From positions 124,001 through 188,000 of the forward strand of contig BPQB01000003.1 of assembly GCA_019973155.2 (NCBI GenBank): 64,000 bases of DNA. Reading direction: 5' to 3'. The notes below the pieces were generated by a model. It worked only from the letters and a program-made list of their open reading frames with translations. It made no database searches and was not told the DNA's origin. Made by a program: the position numbers and the translations under genes. This DNA is from Phanerochaete sordida (Eukaryota > Basidiomycota > Agaricomycetes > Polyporales > Phanerochaetaceae). This document shows, piece by piece, positions 56,853 to 64,000 of this stretch; position 1 is the stretch's first letter, and each line of letters opens with the position of its first letter.

Positions 56853-58970
56853 CTATACAACCTTCACGCCGGTCAGCAGCCGCAGCGAGCGGCACGGGCC
56901 GCCCATATCGTGCAGCTTGCCCGCCTCCTGCGCGAACGCGATCGCCTCGCGCAGCCGCTTCTGCTCGAGCAGCTCCGGCTTCGACAGTGGGTCGCGCCGC
57001 GGCGCCTTCCACCCCGTCTTCTCCACCGCGTGCCAGAGCGAGATCCGGATCTGCATGTCGCTGGTGTGTGCGTCAGCATGCAGACCGGGCGAAACGAGAC
57101 GGAGGCGCACTTTTTGTACTGCTCGAGCATCGCGTCGAACTTGAGCCGCCCAGACTCGAGGTCAAACTCGGTGGGCTCCCACCCGTACCCGAGCAGCGCG
57201 TGCGCGTCCTGCTCGAGCATCTCCCGCAGCTCCTCCCACATCGCCTCCTGCGCGGCCAGGACCTGCCCGACCGCCCGCCGGAGCTGGAAGAAGAGCGTGT
57301 GCTCGTCCATGCCCGACGCCGCGCACACCGGGAACAGCGCGACCGCCGCGGCGCCGCCGATGCGCGTGCCCTCCTCCTGCTCGTACGCGGCCCCGTGCTG
57401 CGCCGCGCACGTGCACCGCTCTGCGGTCGACAGTCCCAGCGTCCCCATGGAGACCGACGACGCCGCCGTCGACACAGACTTGGAGCGCTGCTGCCGTGTC
57501 CTGCCCGATCCGAACCCCGTCAGCTCCGATAACTGCGTTGACTGGCTCGACCGCGTGCTGTACTCTGTGCTCTCCGAGGCGTCGGACAGCCGCCGCGGTT
57601 CGGCGGGGGCTAGGGCCCCGGGTCGCGTCAGCTGCAGCGGAGCAATGGGCGGCATCGGGAAGTTGATCACCGGCGGAGAAAGGACGTGTCCGAAGAAGGT
57701 CGTAAAGTAGCTCGGAAGCATCGCTTGAGAATGAGCAATATGAGCGTGATGGCGAGCGAGCCTGTGTGATTTGCACTCACAACTCGGGGTCGGGTTCAAA
57801 AACCGGTTGTGGAACACGGCGTAGAACAGGTGCTCGAGCAGGGCGTGGTCGTGCGGGAGGCTCGACGGCACCGGCAGCCGCGCCATCGCGCTCTCCTCGA
57901 CGTTGTCGTCCGGCCCTATCTGCACGCGCGGCAGGGGCGCGTTCAGCGGTGCTGTGAACCATCGCGGGAGCGTTGGGAATATCGCATCTAGGGAATTAGA
58001 AGAATTAGCGTACGCACATGACGCCATCAGGCGGGCGTGATGGCAAGGCAAGGCACGGACCTTCTTCGATGACTTCGACAGTGCCGCCTGGGCGGAGGAC
58101 ACGGTAGACTTCCTAAAGGCGCCGTCAACGTCGAAGCGTGGGGAGGCACGGGAGGCGGCGGCTGTGCGCACCTGGAAGAGCGAGGTCCACTGGGGGCGAA
58201 AGAGGCGCAGTTTAATGTCCGCCCCACACCGAGCGCAGCGGACGGCGTACTTTGTTCTCGGGCACCGCAAAGCCGATGCCGTGTATGTGGACATGGTCGA
58301 ACTCGTCGTCCTCAAACGGCAGCTTCTGCCGCAGGCTGCGGGGGCGTCATCAGCACCGGCGCGCGCGCGGACGGAATGCACACGCACAAGTTCCCATGCA
58401 CCCACTGGATGCGCGCCGCGAGCGCGTCCTCGAGCGCGAAAAGCGGGATCTGCACGTTCACGAGGTCGTACCCGACCTAGGCGCGGCGTCAGCCGGGGCG
58501 CGGCACGATGCGAGCGGTACTCACGAAGGAGCACTCGGGCCACTCGTGCGCGGCGTCGACGACCCAGTCCCCGAGCTGCAGAGGCGTGAGCGCGCGAGAG
58601 CACAGCAGGCCGGCACACGCACCCCTGTGCCGAGGTCGAGGCAGCGGTGCGGGGGATCGCGCTTGAAGTCGACGAAGCTCACGGAGCCCTTGAGCCGGGC
58701 GATGAACGCATGGTCCGTACAGGACCTGGGTGCGCGGTGAGCAGCGGCGGCACCGGCTCGCGGGGGCGCTCACATGTCGAGGACGTCGCGGTTGTAGGCG
58801 AACGGGTAGGGGGCCTTATCCCGGGCGTAGGAGTGCAGCTTGGCGCCATGCTGGATGATCCACTTGTCCTCGCGCTTGGTGGAGCGCTTGCGGTCGGGGG
58901 ACGGGGGCGCGGTGCTGTAGCTGGGGCGCTCTGGCGAGTTTTGGAAGTAGGTGGTGGTGGCGACGGGCAT
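56853..58970 (-). CDS. SAM-dependent methyltransferase with long C-terminal extension
   Basis: Exons (minus) 58970-58774, 58725-58623, 58575-58525, 58476-58388, 58335-58251, 58189-58172, 58112-58061, 57987-57781, 57723-57111 and 57060-56853 (540 residues). Class I methyltransferase core: SAM-binding LDLGTGLGDWVVDAA (about 95-109), acidic VGYDLV, then LPFEDDEFDHVHIHGIG, WTSLFQEVYRVLRPGG and TVEVIEED. The N-terminus has a Ser/Pro segment then KLHSYARDKAPYPFAYNRD, a mot seen in fungal relatives. The C-terminal 250 residues are Ser-rich, then Ala/Glu-helical with no named domain. Substrate unknown. Exon six is 18 nt. The gene diverges from GNL1 with 280 bp between start codons. Confidence 0.83.
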
Positions 58971-59250
58971 CGGGGGCGGGGGGCGTGCGGGGGAGGAGGG
59001 GAGGGAGAGAGGGCGGGGGCCATGCAAGGCATATCAGCCTCTTGGGACACCGTGGAACGAAAAGAGGCTCCCTGCACGCGCACGGAAGCTTGAGCGATGT
59101 CAACGCCTGCCACTTTCGGAACAATCAGCAGTTCCCAAGAGTGAGGCGCCGAGCAGTGATCTCCCCGATCGTGGTGCGCGACTCCGAGGAGCACCCAAGC
59201 CTCCATCCCAGGCGAGCACGGCCTTCCATCGCAGCAGCCATCTGCCCGCG

Positions 59251-61828
59251 ATGCCACGCCGCAAGCCGAGCTCCAGCAAACAGAAGAAAGAACAGCTCCA
59301 GCAGAAACGCGCCGTCAAGCGCGGCGACCTCGAGCCCCCGCCGCCCTCGACAAAGCACGACCGCAACCGCAAGCGACCCGTCCGCCCGCAGCAGTCCGAC
59401 AGCAGCGCCCCCGCCGCCGAGTCCGCGCGCAGGCTCCAGTCGGCCTTCGTCAAGCTCCCCGCCGCCTTTCTCGAACACACCAAGCGCCTCTCCGCGACCC
59501 TGCCCCTGCCGCGCCCCGTCCCGCCCGCCGTCGCCGTCTGGGACGACCTCCCCGCGCAGAGCGGTAGCGGGGCGCAGCAGCTGACGTGCCCGCGACGACC
59601 AAAGTGGCGCTATGACATGTCCAAGAAGGAGGTCGAGAAGAACGAGGAGGGCCTCTTCAGAAAGTGGCTAGACAGCACCGACGCGCTCGTCGGCGCGTGG
59701 ACCGACACTGCGACTCCCGCGCCGCCCGACTCGGACGAGCGTATGCCGCACGCTCCTACCAACTTTGAGCGCAATCTCGAAGTCTGGCGACAGCTGTGAG
59801 TGTCCGGTGCCAGTCCACCACTGCCACTGAGGCTCGCTTTGACGGCGGACAGATTTCTGGCATCTGCAGTCTGATCCTGGAGTTCTGCAGATGCCGCGTG
59901 GTATACAGGACGCGCATTCTATAGCGGCTCGAAACGATAGACCTGCGAGCCGACAACTTTGTTGGGCTGGCCAGGTCTATCGCTCTGAGAACCTCCGATC
60001 TTCTCGCCGATGTCCCGAGGCCCTCCCAGAAAAACACACACTGACACGCCCCCTCAGATGGCGCGTGACAGAAATCTCGCAGATCATCCTCGTCCTGCTC
60101 GACGCGCGCTGCCCGCTGCTGCACTACCCGCCCGCGCTCGCCGCCTACCTAGCCGCGCCGCACCTCGCGCGCAAGCGCACCGTGCTCGTCCTCACCAAGG
60201 TCGACGTCGCCGGCGCGCCGCGCGCAGACGCGTGGGCCGCGCACCTCCGCGCGCGCTTCCCGCACCTGCGCGTCGTGCAGGTCGAGGCGTACGCTGTCCA
60301 GCCCGGCGCAGGCGCAGGCGGCCGCCGCGCGTTCGCGCCGCACCTCCCGTCCGCGTTCCGTGCGATGCTCGTCGACGCGCTGCGCGAGGCGCACGCGGAG
60401 CTGCTAGAGCCCCCTGAGAGGCTCAGAGACGCGCCCGAGAAGCTCGCGGCGTGGCGGCCGCCGGTGCGGCGCGACGTCGACTGGGACGCGGTCCTGCATG
60501 CGCGCGGGGACAAGGTCGGGACAGCGGTCGGTGGCGTCGCTGTCCCGCATGCTGCGGGAAAGGCGCCTGCCGAGCCGTCTGCGCCCGGGGCTGAGGTGCC
60601 GCAGGACGAGGGCGCAGAGGGCGAGGACGAGGCCGAGCCGGAATTCCTGACCGTCGGACTCATAGGCGCGTACCGCCTGCCGTGTATATACGTACCCCGC
60701 GTGACAATGCCATCCCAGGGCAGCCCAACGTCGGCAAGTCCTCGCTGCTCAACGCGCTGTTCGGCACGCAGAAAGTCAGGGCCTCGAAAACACCCGGCAA
60801 GGTACGCGCCCCCGCCGTGCCTCCGCGCACGCAGCCGCCTCTCACGGGCTGTCCAACAGACGAAGCACTTCCAGACGCTCTTCTGGACCCCCGAGGTCCG
60901 CCTCGTCGACTGCCCCGGGCTCGTCATGCCCAACCTCGTGCCGATGGAGACGCAGGTGCGTCCCGTGTCCCAGTTTTTCCCCAGCAAAAACTGACCGTGC
61001 GCAGGTCCTCGCGGGCATCCTCCCGATCTCGCGCGTCTCCGCCGTCCCGCTCTGCATCTACCACGCCGCGCAGCTGCTCCCGCTCGAGCACATCCTCGGG
61101 CTCACGCACCCGGGCGCCGCGGCCGCCCCGCAGGACAAACGCACGTGGCGCGAGCCGCGCGCGGAGCACGCGCAGGCGCCGCAGAGTGCGCCGCGCTGGA
61201 CCGCGATGGACGTGCTCACCGCGCTCGCGCTCAAGAAGGGCTGGCTCACCGCGAAGGCGGGCCGCCCGGACGTGAACCGCGCGGGGAACCACGGTGCGTG
61301 CCGCCCCTGGGCCCTTGCATAATGAAGCGAGCTGATGCGCAACGCCTCTCCGTGATCGTCCCTGGCCCTTGTACTACCCTTGCGCCCTTGCTGTGCGCCC
61401 GTGCTGTGCGGCGTCCATCTCGCGTTTTCGCGATGTCGCGCGCCGTCGCCGTGGCGACCGCAGTCCTGCGGATGCTCGCCGAGGGGCGCATCGCGTGGGC
61501 GTTCTGGCCGCCGGGCACGCCTGCGGACGTGGTGGAGGCGCACCAGGGCGCGCCCGGCGCGGGCATATGGATCGCGCGCGACGCGGACGCTGCGGACGGT
61601 GCGTTCGATGTCAGCGACAGCGAGGACGAGGCGCACGGCGAGCGCGCCGAGAGCGACGAGGAGACGCTTGGCGTGCTCAGCGAGGACGAGGACGAGGACG
61701 ACGAGGGCGATGATGAGGGCGACAAGTCAGACGGGGACACCCCTGTCTCCGTTGCGAGAAGTCGCTTTGCGCTGCTTAACCTTGATGATGGTGGAGATGA
61801 CGACGGGAGCGACGAGGGCGACGAGTAG
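59251..61828 (+). CDS. GNL1: GNL1-like circularly permuted GTPase
   Basis: Exons 59251-59795, 60058-60665, 60719-60801, 60860-60955, 61005-61293 and 61464-61828 (661 residues). YlqF/YRG-type GTPases have motif order G4-G5-G1-G2-G3. Here TKVD (228-231) precedes GQPNVGKS (385-392), then SKTPGKTKHFQT and DCPG (429-432). The N-terminus RRKPSSSKQKKEQLQQKR and the C-terminal NRAGNHVLRMLAEGRI fit GNL1 rather than LSG1 or NOG2. The tail is strongly acidic. GNL1 relatives act in ribosome-linked or nuclear processes; its exact role is unsettled. The intron at 60666-60718 seems to use a GC donor (AG-GCGCGT). Two introns (262 and 170 nt) are longer than the local norm. Confidence 0.85.
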
Positions 61829-62405
61829 TACGAGAAGACCGATGTATTGGCTTGAAGGTGTACAAGAACAACTTACACATTCCAGTGGAGAAGTACACTC
61901 ACCCGTACGATCGGATGGAGGTCTGCGTCCAATCCTAATAGTATAGTACGAAACAGAACAAAGTCGCATAATACGCACAGGTAAAACATAAAAGACTCGG
62001 ACGCGCTGTCCACAGGCATGCATCGTGAAAGCAAGGATTACGGGTCGACCAGCGGATGACGGATGCTTGGGGAGATTTGAAGAAACATGAAAACAACCGC
62101 GAGAACAGGGGGACGAGAGAAGCAGAAGTCGATATTCATAAGCAAGTCAGGACAAACGGTGGGGGAAGTAGGCAGTTGGAGGTAAGGAAGGCCGAACGAC
62201 CGTCCGTCAGCAGGGGGTACAGGTCGAGCACCCGCGACAGAACGGCGGTCCGTGGTATACAGAGCAGGTATCCTCTCGAACATCAAATGCTGGCCTCGTT
62301 TCTAGCAGCACGTCCGTACAAAACACCCAAAGCGGCGGTAGCATGCGCCCTGGGGTCACTTCCTGAGTGCGGGGCGGCATCTACCACCAAATGGTCTTCC
62401 TGGGC
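61829..62405. other. Convergent 3' intergenic region
   Basis: Lies between the GNL1 and wall-sensor-like stop codons. It is A-rich relative to neighbours, consistent with two 3' UTRs. No gene is seen. Confidence 0.5.
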
Positions 62406-63570
62406 TTAGTACGGGCGGTTGTAGGTCGCGCCGTAGCCGGCGTTGCTGGGTCCGCGCCCGAGCTCGGTCATCTGGGGGCCCGGCGACGGGCCGCGCGCCA
62501 GGTCGGCGTAGCCACCAACGGGCGCAAGCTGCGCGGGACCCGCGGTGAAGTCGTGCTCGGGGAGGGGCTGCAGCGCAGGCTGGCCGTGTTGCGCGCCATA
62601 GCCCGCGCCGTACCCGCTGCTGCCGTGGCCGTAGCTCTCCTCGCTGTGGCCGGAAGAGTGGAAGGAGCCGTGCGACGCGGTGGAGACGTTGCGGCGGAGG
62701 CCGGGGATGCCGTCGTCCTGGGCACCCGCACCGGGCTGCCAGTCGATCGGGGCCATGCGGTCGTCGAACCGCGACGAGGGCTTGAACTTCCACTTGCGGA
62801 TGATCGTCCAGCCGATGGCGACAGCACCGACGCACGACGCGATGACGATCAAGACGGTGAGACCGGCCTTGGAAGAAGAGTCCGACGCGCCGGACACGGT
62901 CTGAGCGGACCCAGTGTCGGTGGCACCAGCGAGGGCGGACGTCACGGTGTGGGTGACGCGGCCTTGCGACTGCGTCGCGCCGGCATCAGCGTTGTCAGCG
63001 TTGTCGTTCGCCGTATCAGTCGGTTGAGGGGTATCGGGGGTATCTGTCGGCTGGGAAGCAGCGCTAGACGCGGACGACGACGTGCTGGATGCGGACGTCG
63101 AGGACGACTGCGCAGACGAGGACGCGGACGAGCTGCTCGCTGACGAGGACGACGACGCAGAGGAGGCACTCTGTGTGCGTGTGTTTAATACCGCTTATCG
63201 CCGCTATAATTAGACTGCCACCTACCGAAGACGCGGAGGACGACGCGCTGCTCGCGGCACTCGACGCAGAGGACGCAGCCGAGCTCGCGCTCGAGGCGGC
63301 AGAGGATGCAGCAGTGCTCGTCGCGCTGCCGGCGGCAGGGGTCGAGGTGGGGTCGCTGAAGGTGGGCGGGTCGCCCGCAGCACCGTTCGTGCCAGGATCC
63401 AGGATATCACCCAGGCCGGGGGCACGTTTCTTGATCATACGGTTGAGGGCGACATGGTCGCGTCCAACGACGTGGGCAGAGTCGGCCTGCGCGACTGTGG
63501 CAATAGCCAAAACGAGGGCGAGGTAGCAAAAGAGTGTGAGGGAGACCTTGCGAGGCTTCGAGACGAGCAT
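62406..63570 (-). CDS. Serine-rich single-pass membrane protein, wall-sensor-like
   Basis: Exons (minus) 63570-63226 and 63170-62406 (369 residues). A signal peptide (VSLTLFCYLALVLAIATVAQ, cleavage near residue 30) is followed by a Kex2-like MIKKR site (to residue 49). Then comes a long Ser/Ala-rich, presumably O-mannosylated stalk (about 70-165), one transmembrane helix (about 218-239, AGLTVLIVIASCVGAVAIGW), a basic stop-transfer stretch RKWKFK, and a Gly/Tyr/Pro-rich cytosolic tail. This architecture matches Wsc/Mid2-type cell-wall stress sensors and other fungal surface proteins, but no WSC cysteine domain is present, so the function is inferred from shape only. The intron falls inside the serine-rich stalk. 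Confidence 0.82.
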
Positions 63571-64000
63571 GATGATGTTGTACGTGAAGTCGAAGGTCTC
63601 TGCCGGCGTCGGGGGCAGTGTCAGCAAAGTCGGGGACGCTTTCGACGAGAAGGTGGGCCAGCCAGATGGAAGAGCGGAAGAAAAGAAAGGGACAGTAATG
63701 TGGGGACGGGACAAGGACTCACGAGAGGAGTGATAGAGTTAGTTAGAGCGCGACCTGCTGCGTGTCTGGCGTTTTTGCTGCGAAGCCGTGGGGACAAAAG
63801 GAGGGCGGACAAAAACGAGCGGACAGCCTTGGCTGCAGGGCGTGGGTGGTGGGACGAGCGGGGAGCGGAGAGAAGAAGAGCAGTTGGACTCGAGAAACCA
63901 AGGCAACAACAGCCCGCCCGTAGCCATCAGCCCGCTCCCCCGTCAGCCGCAGGCGCCCATGCTTTGTCCCTCCCAACAGCCCAGGCACCCACAAGCACCC
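63571..64000. other. Right edge, promoter region of the wall-sensor-like gene
   Basis: Upstream of the minus-strand gene. Open frames are short and unremarkable, and nothing else is seen. Confidence 0.5.

Noticed and set aside
61600..61830. GAGGACGAG-type repeats as a possible microsatellite
   Set aside because: They encode the acidic tail of GNL1, a normal feature of the family.
63060..63340. Repetitive serine/alanine codons as a tandem DNA repeat
   Set aside because: The units are irregular and encode the stalk of the wall-sensor-like protein.

Overview
The window is a gene-dense stretch of a basidiomycete fungal nuclear chromosome, most likely an agaricomycete; that taxonomic level is an inference. 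The evidence is intron architecture and gene content. Nearly every gene is broken by short introns of about 45-75 nt with GTGAGT, GTGCGT or GTACGT donors, CTNAC-like branch sites and CAG or TAG acceptors. Many exons are tiny. The gene set is ordinary eukaryotic nuclear machinery. I rebuilt 27 protein-coding genes by joining exons by eye. In each model the exon phases add up and conserved family motifs run across the junctions. No rRNA, tRNA, CRISPR array, insertion sequence or transposase was recognised.

Layout. 0.5-10 kb: two closely related stand-alone adenylate-forming enzymes in inverted orientation enclose SLX9, a long coiled-coil protein and an XRCC2-like RecA protein. 11.5-17 kb: an F-box protein, a 2.3 kb gene-poor segment and a four-helix membrane protein. 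17-33 kb: a compact housekeeping block with NIP30/PSME3IP1-like, ESS2, nudE, exosome CSL4, pyruvate dehydrogenase E2, a short-chain dehydrogenase, TTC1, mitochondrial IMP1 protease, ELP4 and a second F-box protein. 33-43 kb: TRM44, a Mit1/CHD-type chromatin remodeller and an RNase III-fold/dsRBD protein followed by a perfect hairpin. 43-52 kb: a secreted GH20 hexosaminidase-like enzyme and a RING-containing SNF2 translocase with SUMO-interaction-like motifs. 52-64 kb: a PRM10/ThrE-like transporter, a gene-poor segment with tandem repeats, a SAM methyltransferase, GNL1 and a serine-rich wall-sensor-like protein.

Genes mostly alternate strand, giving many divergent pairs with 200-280 bp between start codons and convergent pairs with only 41-300 bp between stop codons. 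They are individual cellular functions (RNA processing and decay, tRNA modification, chromatin and DNA repair, mitochondria, protein turnover, cell surface) rather than one pathway. I do not see a convincing new multi-gene system. The most interesting local features are: the RNase III-like gene with degenerate active-site acids, an in-frame optional intron and a downstream 16-bp-arm hairpin; the inverted pair of adenylating enzymes; SIM-like motifs in both SNF2 proteins; a start-codon-only exon in SLX9; and a GC-AG intron in GNL1.
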